Source of the DNA: Myxococcales bacterium
Lineage (GTDB): Bacteria; Myxococcota_A; Polyangia; Haliangiales; Haliangiaceae
Length of the DNA stretch: 64,000 bases
Direction: 5' to 3'
NCBI GenBank assembly: GCA_016716835.1
Contig: JADJUW010000001.1
Location: 2,401,001 to 2,465,000, forward strand
Shown piece after piece: positions 40,921 to 48,283 of the stretch. Below the pieces are notes generated by a model. The model was not told where the DNA came from and ran no database searches. It was given only the letters and a program-made list of their open reading frames with translations. Every line of letters starts with the position of its first letter. Within the stretch, counting starts at the first letter, position 1. Both the position numbers and the translations under genes were made by a program.

Positions 40921-40926
40921 GTGGAG
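40921..40926 (+). promoter_or_regulatory. Ribosome binding site fixing the GTG start of the Crp/Fnr gene
   Basis: GTGGAG lies five bases before the GTG at 40932. No comparable site precedes the upstream GTG at 40908. A TTGACA at 40894-40899 could be a -35 element, but no good -10 lies at normal spacing. Confidence 0.5.
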
Positions 40927-40931
40927 CCAAC

Positions 40932-41687
40932 GTGAAGCCTGATGATTCATCGATGACGCGAGCAGCCACAGCCTTTGCCGGCGAGACACCGGGCGAACTC
41001 ATCGTGACGTGGCTGCAGGCGAGCCATTTTTTACAAGGCGTGCCGGTGGCGCAGCTTGGCAAGCTCGCCAGCCACGCCCGCGTCCGCGAGCTGCGCGCGG
41101 GCGAACGCTTGTGGCGGCAAGCCGATCCGGCGGTGACGTTTCATCTCATCGTCAGCGGCCTCATCTCCATTCCGCGCCTGCCCGCCTCGGGCGCCGAACA
41201 TACAATTGGCATTTTTGGCGCGCGCGATAGCGTAGGCGAAATCGCGGTTTGCCAACGCATCAAATACCCCGCCGATGCCATCGTCATCTCGAAGACAGCC
41301 AAAGTGATCGCGATCGACGCCGAGCGCATGCTCGCCGATGCCAAGACGTGTGGCGAGCTCGCGCACGCCCTGCAACAGTCGCTGTCGCGGCACGGCACCG
41401 CGCTCTTGCAAAAGGTGCAGCTCGTCGCCGTGGGCGATGTCAAGGCGCGGCTTGCCGGCGTGCTGCTGCACCTTGCCGAACGCTTTGGCGAAGAGCTCGC
41501 CGACGGCGCCGTCTTGGTGCCAGTCGCGCTGTCGCGCGCGGCGCTGGCGAACTTGGTCTCGGCGCGCACCGAAACCGTGATCCGCGCGCTACGGCCGTGG
41601 GAGGTCGCCGACGTCGTCATCACGCGCGACGACGGCTTTGTCTTGCGATCGATGGCGACGCTGCGCGCCGAGTCGGCCAAGGGTTAA
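40932..41687 (+). CDS. Crp/Fnr-family transcription regulator, probable denitrification regulator
   Basis: A ~251-residue regulator. The GTG at 40932 is preceded by GTGGAG at 40921-40926 (5-base spacer), which decides the start. An in-frame GTG at 40908 lacks such a site. The cNMP-binding-like domain (LRAGERLWRQADPAVTFHLIVSGL, ARDSVGEIAVCQ) is followed by a long helix. The C-terminal winged HTH has recognition segment ARTETVIRALRPWE, with the Glu and Arg that read Crp/Fnr operators. There is no N-terminal FeS Cys cluster, so it is not a true Fnr. Its place beside the nitric-oxide reductase operon, and the repeated palindromes there, suggest a DNR/NnrR-like role. Confidence 0.82.
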   Translation: MKPDDSSMTRAATAFAGETPGELIVTWLQASHFLQGVPVAQLGKLASHARVRELRAGERLWRQADPAVTFHLIVSGLISIPRLPASGAEHTIGIFGARDSVGEIAVCQRIKYPADAIVISKTAKVIAIDAERMLADAKTCGELAHALQQSLSRHGTALLQKVQLVAVGDVKARLAGVLLHLAERFGEELADGAVLVPVALSRAALANLVSARTETVIRALRPWEVADVVITRDDGFVLRSMATLRAESAKG

Positions 41688-41700
41688 GCGCTGGCTTTGG

Positions 41701-42207
41701 CTACCACGGCCAGCCGCGCACGATGACGACGGCGGCGGCGACGAGGGCGAGCGCGAGCAGCGCGTTGAGGCGGCCGAGCATAGAGGCCTTGCGGCGGAGC
41801 CTCTCGGCGTGCAAGGAACCGGGCTCTTGCTCCATGGCAAGGGCCGCGCGCGGGCCGATCGAGACGTCGTGGATGGCGCTAACGATAAGCACCACCACGA
41901 ACAGGGCGAGCTTGATCACCACCGCTTTTCCAAAAGTCGAATGTAGCCATGCTGAGCGCACGAAATCGCCAAAGCGCACGCCGCGAAACCACAAGTTGTA
42001 GGTGCCCGTGACGAGCAAGATGGCAAAGCAGATCCACCCCACGGCGCGAAAGCGCTCGCCGGTCTCGCGGAGGAACGTCACCGCAATCGTGCGGTCGCTG
42101 CGCCGTAGCCACGGCACCACCACGAACACGAGAAACGCGATGCCACCGATCCACGTGATAGCGGCCAGGATGTGTAGCCAAACCGAGAGGAGGTAGATTC
42201 CGTACAT
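41701..42207 (-). CDS. CopD-like membrane protein
   Basis: A 168-residue protein with four transmembrane helices. The N-terminal SVWLHILAAITWIGGIAFLVFVV contains the conserved His and WIGG of the CopD/DUF2269-type families. A second His-bearing helix is TFGKAVVIKLALFVVVLIVSAIHD. These proteins bind heme or copper in the membrane. It is the last gene of the leftward denitrification cluster, 59 bp after the FeS gene, and ends 13 bp from the convergent regulator. A role in copper supply to NirK and the reductase is plausible. Confidence 0.75.
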   Translation of the reverse strand: MYGIYLLSVWLHILAAITWIGGIAFLVFVVVPWLRRSDRTIAVTFLRETGERFRAVGWICFAILLVTGTYNLWFRGVRFGDFVRSAWLHSTFGKAVVIKLALFVVVLIVSAIHDVSIGPRAALAMEQEPGSLHAERLRRKASMLGRLNALLALALVAAAVVIVRGWPW

Positions 42208-42266
42208 AAGGTGGTTGAAATAGATTGTATCGCAGGCTCCACGCGCGCGGAGGCCGGCTCGGCTTG

Positions 42267-43349
42267 TTACGGCGCTAGCGGCGCCTTGATCGTCATGGCA
42301 CTTGTCTTGCGATCGATGGTGATAAACGCGGCCTGGTTGGCGCCTACCTCCACGTCATAGGTTTCGCGCCAGCGCGGCGCGTCGGCTGGCGCCCCTGCCA
42401 TGGCAGGCGCAAACGCAACCTCGACGCGATAGCGGCCTGGTGCCACCATGCGCGCGATATCGACGATGAGCGCGCCATTGTGCTCTGAACCGGTCGGCGC
42501 GACGTGCAGGCGCTCGTCGTGCGCGGCGGTGGCCGACGCCGCACCATCAACGCGCCGCCACGCCAAGGTCAGCTCGTACGGCAGCGACTGCCGTTGGCAC
42601 GTCTTGGCCTGCCGCATGTGCATGGGCTTTTTGGCGAGCTCTTCGGCGCTGATTTCGCTGCAGGTCTCTAGGCGTGGCGACTGAATGCGCCAATTGAGCT
42701 TGAAGGCGGCCTGCAGGCTCGGGGCACCATAGGGCACGTGGCTGCCGGCGGCCAATAGAGCCAGCCCCGCGGCGGCAACCACGCCACCGGCAAGCATCCG
42801 CGCCACGCGCGCCGGCGCACCCGCCTTGTCGCCAACATCGCTTGTCGCGTGATAACCGAGAAATTTGCGCGCGATTTTCCGATACGCCCGCTCGACGCGC
42901 CGATGCTCGCCGGCCGACGCGGTGATCCAGCCAATCGGCGCCTCGCGATTTAGCTCGGACGGATTTTGCTGGTTAAATATGCGCTCGCGCGCCACCGCCG
43001 CGCCTTCACGCATCTGGCAGCCCTCAGGCCGGCAGGCCATCACCACCACCGCCGGAAAATGCTTGAGCAATTGCCCAACGCTGGCGGGATGGATATTGCC
43101 GACGCATTCGACGCCGTAGGGCACGATCGCGCCATACGTTTGCGCGAGCCGTGGCAGTTGTTCCGCAAAGCCACCGCTATGGCAGTGCAGCACGGCGCAT
43201 TTCGCCGCCGGGCTCGCCTTCCACATCGATTTGATCTGAATGAGCTGCATGTGGCCGCTGCGATCGGGCGGCCCAATGGCCAGCTGCGAGCACGAGCCGG
43301 CACAAATGCCGCAGCTCACGCACAGGCTCTGATCGACGCGCGCGACCAT
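42267..43349 (-). CDS. Ferredoxin-MvhD-like membrane electron-transfer protein (3' half of a split cytochrome b fusion)
   Basis: A 360-residue protein. It begins with one 4Fe-4S site (CVSCGICAGSC, C-x2-C-x2-C-x3-C), then an MvhD/hydrogenase-iron-sulfur-subunit domain (KCAVLHCHSGG, VECVGNIHPASVGQLLKHF, VVVMACRPEGCQMREG). A single transmembrane helix (about 187-205) is followed by a periplasmic domain of ~150 residues. In another frame the DNA just upstream encodes DAGHGSKMVARVDQ, the natural continuation of the cytochrome b gene, whose own frame runs out nearby. One missing base around 43370 would join both into a ~708-residue protein. It probably passes electrons from a quinol or soluble donor to the nitrogen-oxide reductases. 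Confidence 0.75.
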   Translation of the reverse strand: MVARVDQSLCVSCGICAGSCSQLAIGPPDRSGHMQLIQIKSMWKASPAAKCAVLHCHSGGFAEQLPRLAQTYGAIVPYGVECVGNIHPASVGQLLKHFPAVVVMACRPEGCQMREGAAVARERIFNQQNPSELNREAPIGWITASAGEHRRVERAYRKIARKFLGYHATSDVGDKAGAPARVARMLAGGVVAAAGLALLAAGSHVPYGAPSLQAAFKLNWRIQSPRLETCSEISAEELAKKPMHMRQAKTCQRQSLPYELTLAWRRVDGAASATAAHDERLHVAPTGSEHNGALIVDIARMVAPGRYRVEVAFAPAMAGAPADAPRWRETYDVEVGANQAAFITIDRKTSAMTIKAPLAP

Positions 43350-44392
43350 CTTGGACCCGTGCCCAGCGTCCGCGGCGCCATCTCGATGGCGTCAAAAGGG
43401 CAATCGCTGACACACTGCGAGCAGCCCTCGCAATGGCGCTCGTCGTGTTGCGACGGCGCCGGCCGGCGCGCGGCGCGCGGGCGCAACACCCACGGCACCG
43501 AGATCATAAACCCGCTGAGGCCTAGCAGCAGCGGCCAAACCACCCAGCTCGACCACGCCTGCAGCAAGAGCCAGCCACTATAAAAAAGGTCGAGCTTCGC
43601 CGTCGGCTGCGTAACCAGGGCGTCGGGGCGTGCCGAGAGCGGCGCCACCACCAACAGCGCCAGCAGCGACAGGCCGCCCCCAATCACGATCGCGACGCGG
43701 CGCGAAGGGAGCCACTTGGCGCGCGCCACCCGCATGGTGTGCAGCCACAGCACGCCAAAGAGAAACAACGGCAGCAGCAAATGAACGATGAGATTCATGA
43801 AGATGAACGACGTCGGCGGCGGCGTCACATTGTCAAACGTCGCGCCCATCTCGCGATCAAAAATGGGGATTTGGTTCATGAACTTTGCGCCCGCCAGCGC
43901 CAAGGCTTGCGCCTGGGTGTCCCATACCATGACGTAGCCGGTGAAGCCGACGACCAGCACGATGCCCACCAGCACAATGCCGCTGAGCCACGCCAACGCG
44001 CGGCTGCCCCACGTCTTGCCCTCGGCGAGCATGCGCAAAATGTGCACCACCACCGCGACCACCGCGGCATCCGAGGCGTAGCGATGCAGCGAGCGCACCC
44101 AGCCGACTAGCCACGGCTGCGCCACCATGTCTTTTACCGATTCATACGGCGCGCTGACGCGATAAAAAATCAGCAGATAGATGCCGCTGGCCAAGGCGAT
44201 GAGCAAAAACGTCGTCGCCCACGTGCCGCTGCGATACAGCGGATTATAGGCCGAGCCATACAGGCGGTTAAACTGCCGATCGAGCCAGACAAACGGCACC
44301 AGCAGCCATTTAAGATAGGCCGGAACGCGGTCGTAGCTCGGAGGCTCCGCGTCATGGCCGGCCGGCGCAACCGACGATTCAGATGATGTCAA
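43316..44392 (-). CDS. Cytochrome b (b6-type N-terminal domain) with C-terminal 4Fe-4S site
   Basis: A ~358-residue membrane protein with a TTG start at 44392. An AAGGAG at 44400-44405, seven bases upstream, fixes this start; the frame is open further but has no site. Heme-binding His pairs lie in VRSLHRYASDAAVVAVVVHILRML and NLIVHLLLPLFLFGVLWLHTMR. WDTQAQALALAG, TFDNVTPPP and six or more helices match cytochrome b/b6. The C-terminus adds CEGCSQCVSDCP (one 4Fe-4S) and then runs out of frame (RTLGTGPRWSRAS) and stops inside the next gene. This is consistent with a one-base deletion splitting a cytochrome b-ferredoxin-MvhD fusion. Confidence 0.8.
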   Translation of the reverse strand: MTSSESSVAPAGHDAEPPSYDRVPAYLKWLLVPFVWLDRQFNRLYGSAYNPLYRSGTWATTFLLIALASGIYLLIFYRVSAPYESVKDMVAQPWLVGWVRSLHRYASDAAVVAVVVHILRMLAEGKTWGSRALAWLSGIVLVGIVLVVGFTGYVMVWDTQAQALALAGAKFMNQIPIFDREMGATFDNVTPPPTSFIFMNLIVHLLLPLFLFGVLWLHTMRVARAKWLPSRRVAIVIGGGLSLLALLVVAPLSARPDALVTQPTAKLDLFYSGWLLLQAWSSWVVWPLLLGLSGFMISVPWVLRPRAARRPAPSQHDERHCEGCSQCVSDCPFDAIEMAPRTLGTGPRWSRASIRACA

Positions 44393-44396
44393 AGCG

Positions 44397-45356
44397 CTAC
44401 TCCTTAGCCTGGGCCACACGCGCGATGCCCTGGGCGATCCACGCGACGGGCGGGTTGTTGAACTTGTAGGCAATCACGCCCTCGCCATCGATGACGTACA
44501 CGAGTCCGGGATGGTCAATGACGCCGGTGCGCTCGTCGCGCTTAAACGGCATGCCCCACGCGGTGAGCGCGGCGAGCACCTCGGGCACGTCGCCCGAGAG
44601 CAGGTGTACATCTTGCGCCGGCAACGACCACTTTTGCGCCAGCGCCGGCAGCGAACCTGGCGTATCCCGCCATGGATCGAGCGTGATCAGCATGACCTTG
44701 GCCTGCGGCGCGGCGGCCTTGGCCTTCATCACCTGTGACACCAAGGTTGGACAGACCGTTGCGCAATGCGCGTAGACAAACGCCAAGATGACGTTGCTGC
44801 CGCGAAAGTCGTCAATCGAGACCCGCGCGCCAAACTGATCGGTCAGCGCCAGCTTCGGCGCGGCGACATCGGTGCGCGGGTAGTAATCCGGCAGATCGCC
44901 GTCTTGCAAGAAATTCGTAACGGCGGCCGACAGGCGCTGCGCCTCGCCGACCTGCGCCCCAATCCAAAACCACTGCCCGACGAACGCCACCACCACCACC
45001 GCGGCGAGGCCCTTGCCCCACGCGCGCGCTACAATGTGCTTTAACTCGGCCTGCAGCTCGTCGTAGAACGTCGCCACAATCGCCGCCAAAAACAGCAGCG
45101 GCCCGGCGACGAGCATGATCCACCCGTACGCCGAGGGCAGCTGATTGGGGCCGGCGCCAAAGCACACCTCGCGCGTGCGCTGCAGCCATTCCGCGTTTTC
45201 GCGGCCAATTGGATAAAAGGCCACCGCCCACCAAGCCCTCACGACGATGACCCAGGCGATGGGGAGGGCCATCACTAACGGGTGCCTCGTTGGCCTGGAA
45301 TCGTCCGCCACCGCACCCACCGCCGCCTCGTTCGCCTTCGTCGCTGTCGCCGCCAT
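44397..45356 (-). CDS. SCO1/SenC-domain membrane protein
   Basis: A 319-residue protein. The first ~130 residues hold three transmembrane helices (ALPIAWVIVVRAWWAVAFY; GWIMLVAGPLLFLAAIVATF; AAVVVVAFVGQWFWIGAQV). A thioredoxin-fold SCO domain follows: the copper-binding CATVCP (C-x3-C), VMLITLDPWRDTPGS, and the ligand His in IDHPGLVYVIDGEG. SCO proteins insert copper into CuA sites. The gene sits between the heme-copper subunit (3 bp away) and cytochrome b, the arrangement known as norSY-senC in ammonia oxidisers. Its client is therefore probably the CuA subunit of this operon. Confidence 0.85.
   Translation of the reverse strand: MAATATKANEAAVGAVADDSRPTRHPLVMALPIAWVIVVRAWWAVAFYPIGRENAEWLQRTREVCFGAGPNQLPSAYGWIMLVAGPLLFLAAIVATFYDELQAELKHIVARAWGKGLAAVVVVAFVGQWFWIGAQVGEAQRLSAAVTNFLQDGDLPDYYPRTDVAAPKLALTDQFGARVSIDDFRGSNVILAFVYAHCATVCPTLVSQVMKAKAAAPQAKVMLITLDPWRDTPGSLPALAQKWSLPAQDVHLLSGDVPEVLAALTAWGMPFKRDERTGVIDHPGLVYVIDGEGVIAYKFNNPPVAWIAQGIARVAQAKE
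44400..44405 (-). promoter_or_regulatory. Ribosome binding site fixing the TTG start of cytochrome b
   Basis: AAGGAG on the minus strand overlaps the stop of the SCO-like gene (AAGGAGTAG). It stands seven bases before TTG at 44392, so reinitiation after the upstream stop is likely. Confidence 0.6.
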
Positions 45357-45359
45357 GGG

Positions 45360-47129
45360 CTAGCCGACCTTCCACGCCATGGACAGCAGCTTCCAGTTGG
45401 TGAAGTAGTAGAGCGCAAACACCACGAAGAAGATGCCAACCAGCACCATGGTGCCGCGGACACCGTTTTTATGCGCCTCGGCAACCTCGGGGCCCTTGTG
45501 TTGTTGCGCCGGCAGCTTGAGCACGCCCTGCGGCAGGCCGGAGGCGCCATTGACTAAATCTTCCGGCGTGATGCGCTTGCCAAAGAACACGGTCGAAACC
45601 GCGATTAGGATGAAGATGAGCACCGCGGTCGCGGCGATCAGGCCGCCAATGCCCATCGTGGCCTGAAACACCTCGAGCATGGGGTGCATCTCCATCGGAA
45701 ACGGCGACGTCGCAAAGCTCGAATCCCAGTGGCGGCGCGGCGCGCCGAAGATGCCCATCAAGATCATCGACACCGCCATGATGACAATGCCAATGCCGAA
45801 CATCCACGGCTGGATCTTGGCGAGCGTCCAGAAGCGTACGCGCTTCTGAAACACCAGCGGCAGCAAGTAATAGGTCACCGCGAAGAACGCCAAGGCCGTG
45901 CCGCCGACCACCGTGGTGTGAAAGTGGCCGGGAATGCGCATGGTGTTGTGCGCGATGATGTTGATCTGCTCGGTGCCGATGGTGACGCCGGTGACGCCGC
46001 CAAAGAAGCCAAAGATCACCAGCGACAGCCACATGCCCGAGAACCCTGGATCACCCCAAGGCGCGCGGCGCAGCCAGCCAAAGAGGCCCTGCGTATGGCC
46101 GCGCAGCCGCATGCCCATCTCGACGCCGGCGGGCACCGTGAAGCCATGGATCATCGAGGCGAGGACGGCGAGATACATCGCGTAGCTGGTGTTCCACACC
46201 TTCCACGCCGCGCCCATGCCTGGATCGACGAGCAAGTGGTGGGCCGACGCCATCGAGATAAACAAGATGTAGAGGAAGAACGCCGTGCGGCTGATCTTCT
46301 CGTTCATGACCACGCCACCGACCGTAAGCCCGGCAAGCAGGTACCAAATCGCCACCATCGCCGCGACGTTGATCTGCTGCGTCGAGTGCCCGAGGCCCCA
46401 AAACAGCATGCGGAACACCTGGGGGTCGATTTCCATGAGGCCGAGCGACCACAGAAAGGTCGGAATGTAGACGATCGCGCCGTGCACCAAGGTGATGACC
46501 GCGATGATCGCGGCGGTCAGCGCGCCAAACGTCACCAGCGGCAGGCCGCCCTCATAAGCTTTCTCTTTTTTAGCGATGATGATGGTCGCGAAGAACATGC
46601 CCGAGACGATGAGTGCTCCGACCGCGAACAAGATGACGCCGAGATAGTAGATGGGATGCGCCTTGAGCGGCGGATATGACGTAAAGAGCACGTCGGCCTT
46701 GCCCATGAACACCATGGTGTTCACCAGCAACATGCCGATCATCATCAGGCCAAACGCGAGCCACCCGAGCTTGGCCGCGGGCAGACGCGCGCTGAGCAGC
46801 AGCGTCGAGGCGAAGTAGAGCACCGCCATCTCGAAGAAGATGATGAAGAAGATGAGCATGTTGAGCCCATGCAAGGTCAGGAAGCGGTAGTACATCGGCG
46901 CGGTCAGAAAGTGCACGAGCTGCCAGCGCGTCAGCACCAGGCCGATCGCGGCGATGACGCCGATGAGGAGGCAGACCACCGCGACGACCGCGTTGACCTT
47001 GATGAGCATTTCGGCCTGCGGATCGACCTTCAGGTTGGTAACAGGGCAGCGGCGAAACTTGCTGGTCACCCGCTCGATGAGGCTGGCCCCGGAGGCCGCC
47101 GTTGGTTCATTTGATGTGGTTGCGGTCAT
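45360..47129 (-). CDS. Heme-copper nitric oxide reductase, catalytic subunit I (eNOR/sNOR-like)
   Basis: A 589-residue protein with about 14 helices. All metal-binding His are present: His87 (TLHG, low-spin heme), His248 (GLGHSTQQINV, CuB), His297-His298 (AHHLL, CuB), and His402 and His404 (IPGHFHTTV, hemes). Oxygen reductases have HPEVY or HPIVY in the CuB helix. Here it is HSTQQ, so Gln252 replaces the Tyr that forms the His-Tyr cofactor. From memory, this replacement is reported for B-family-derived NO reductases (eNOR) and argues against O2 reduction. It also lacks the NorB glutamates. With nirK next door, NO to N2O is the likely reaction. A novel oxidase remains possible. Confidence 0.78.
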   Translation of the reverse strand: MTATTSNEPTAASGASLIERVTSKFRRCPVTNLKVDPQAEMLIKVNAVVAVVCLLIGVIAAIGLVLTRWQLVHFLTAPMYYRFLTLHGLNMLIFFIIFFEMAVLYFASTLLLSARLPAAKLGWLAFGLMMIGMLLVNTMVFMGKADVLFTSYPPLKAHPIYYLGVILFAVGALIVSGMFFATIIIAKKEKAYEGGLPLVTFGALTAAIIAVITLVHGAIVYIPTFLWSLGLMEIDPQVFRMLFWGLGHSTQQINVAAMVAIWYLLAGLTVGGVVMNEKISRTAFFLYILFISMASAHHLLVDPGMGAAWKVWNTSYAMYLAVLASMIHGFTVPAGVEMGMRLRGHTQGLFGWLRRAPWGDPGFSGMWLSLVIFGFFGGVTGVTIGTEQINIIAHNTMRIPGHFHTTVVGGTALAFFAVTYYLLPLVFQKRVRFWTLAKIQPWMFGIGIVIMAVSMILMGIFGAPRRHWDSSFATSPFPMEMHPMLEVFQATMGIGGLIAATAVLIFILIAVSTVFFGKRITPEDLVNGASGLPQGVLKLPAQQHKGPEVAEAHKNGVRGTMVLVGIFFVVFALYYFTNWKLLSMAWKVG

Positions 47130-47134
47130 GACGC

Positions 47135-47692
47135 CTATTCCTCCACGATGACTTTGCCGACCATGTTGTGATGCAAGATCCCGCAGAACTCGTTGCAGAT
47201 GATGTTGAACTCACCCGCGATGTTCGGCGTGATGCGGAGCCCGTAGTCATAGCCGGGCACCACCTGGAAGTTGAGATTGACCGGATACAGGGAAAAGCCG
47301 TGGTTGACGTCAACCGACGACAGATGCAGCGTATAAGACGCGTTCTTCTTGAGCTTGAGCACCGGGGTCCAGCTCCACATCTGCGCCTGTAGATAGATGT
47401 CGGCGCCAGGCGGCGGCGCGACCAACGGATAACCGTGGTCGGTGCCGACCTGGTACTCCTTGATGAAGCGATCGACGCGGGCGCGAAACGCCGCGGGCGT
47501 CGTCTTGCCGCGAATGCCCGACGGGTTTTGGCCGCCGCGAAAATGCCACAGCGGCATCATCGCAAAGAGGATCATGCACCAAACAAATGAGAGCGTGACC
47601 CATTTCTTTTCTTGCAGGCTGGCGGGCAGCCACCAGTTGCCGGTGGGCGCCACCAGGCCCGAGTGAAATTCGTCGTGTTGCGTGTGAGCCAT
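47135..47692 (-). CDS. CuA-containing subunit II of the NO reductase-like complex
   Basis: A 185-residue protein with one N-terminal transmembrane helix (VTLSFVWCMILFAMMPLW) and a periplasmic cupredoxin domain. The CuA ligands are complete: His131 (VDVNHGFSLY), Cys166, Cys170, His174 and Met177 (CNEFCGILHHNM). CuA accepts electrons from cytochrome c or another soluble donor, such as the cytochrome domain on NirK. It ends five bases before subunit I. The missing second N-terminal helix is typical of the B-type (ba3-like) subunit II. Confidence 0.85.
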   Translation of the reverse strand: MAHTQHDEFHSGLVAPTGNWWLPASLQEKKWVTLSFVWCMILFAMMPLWHFRGGQNPSGIRGKTTPAAFRARVDRFIKEYQVGTDHGYPLVAPPPGADIYLQAQMWSWTPVLKLKKNASYTLHLSSVDVNHGFSLYPVNLNFQVVPGYDYGLRITPNIAGEFNIICNEFCGILHHNMVGKVIVEE

Positions 47693-47733
47693 TGGCTATT
47701 CCTTTCGCGTAAAGCTGCGCTAGCGTGATGAGA

Positions 47734-47886
47734 TCAAGGCAAGAGCGCCGTCGGCAGGCTCAAAATTTCGTAGAGCCCCCAGCCGGTGTAAAACACCAAC
47801 ATCACCAACATCCCGAGCGCCAGCAGCAGCAAGGGGCGATCGTAGAGCTGTTGCAACTTCGATGGTTTTGGATCTTCTTCGCTCAT
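47734..47886 (-). CDS. 50-residue single-helix membrane peptide, first gene of the reductase operon
   Basis: Starts MSEEDPKPSKLQQLYDRP at the ATG at 47886, followed by one transmembrane helix (LLLLALGMLVMLVFYTGWGL) and a short tail ending TALLP. It is too short for most gene finders but stands in the operon, 41 bp before subunit II. It resembles in size and layout the small accessory subunits of cbb3 or ba3 oxidases. Function is inferred from position only. The TGACATTTGTCA palindrome lies 36 bases upstream. Confidence 0.65.
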   Translation of the reverse strand: MSEEDPKPSKLQQLYDRPLLLLALGMLVMLVFYTGWGLYEILSLPTALLP

Positions 47887-47922
47887 ACGTATGTGACTAC
47901 GTGGGCGAGATCGACGCGACAA

Positions 47923-47934
47923 TGACATTTGTCA
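47923..47934. promoter_or_regulatory. Putative Crp/Fnr-family operator TGACA-TT-TGTCA, left copy
   Basis: A perfect palindrome, also readable as TGAC-N4-GTCA in the context AATGAC-ATTT-GTCAGT. Its centre is about 42 bases before the ATG of the membrane peptide at 47886. That matches an activator at -41.5 with a nearly leaderless transcript. Crp/Fnr relatives bind sites of this shape. Confidence 0.55.
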
Positions 47935-48072
47935 GTTGAGGGCATTTTTGTCTGAGCGTCGCACGTTCTTGCGATCTCGCCGCGGCAAGGCCACCGCCAG
48001 ACAGGGCGCCAAAACCTCATCCAATGCGGCCGTTCCGCCAATTTGAGCCATATCCAACAAGACACGCCGCAA

Positions 48073-48084
48073 TGACATTTGTCA
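48073..48084. promoter_or_regulatory. Putative Crp/Fnr-family operator TGACA-TT-TGTCA, right copy
   Basis: Same 12-mer as at 47923, here extended to a perfect 16-bp palindrome AATGAC-ATTT-GTCATT (48071-48086). It is about 200 bp upstream of nirK. Confidence 0.55.
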
Positions 48085-48283
48085 TTTGCGCGCGTTATTT
48101 CTGCGCCGCGTGCGCTTTGCGAAATCGCATCACTCAACCTCAAAGCGCGCATAGATTTCACCTCCACGGCAATGATAAACGGCCAGCTGCGAAATAATTG
48201 CGCGCTTTATCGCTGCTACCTTGACTAGATGCCACGCGCCCTAGCACCAACGTTGTGGCGCATGTATTGCACCACTGGAAAAT

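Larger units (their letters stand above)
47887..48283. promoter_or_regulatory. Divergent regulatory region between the reductase operon and nirK
   Basis: 397 bp without a gene. It carries two identical TGACATTTGTCA palindromes (47923-47934 and 48073-48084), the left one close to the leftward operon and the right one 199 bp before nirK. An inverted repeat GCGCTTTG / CAAAGCGC lies between the right palindrome and nirK. I see no confident sigma-70 boxes. The long nirK leader may be transcribed. Confidence 0.55.

Noticed and set aside
45684..46679. A 331-residue plus-strand frame
   Set aside because: Antisense to the reductase subunit I gene; composition dominated by Arg, His and Asp without a fold.
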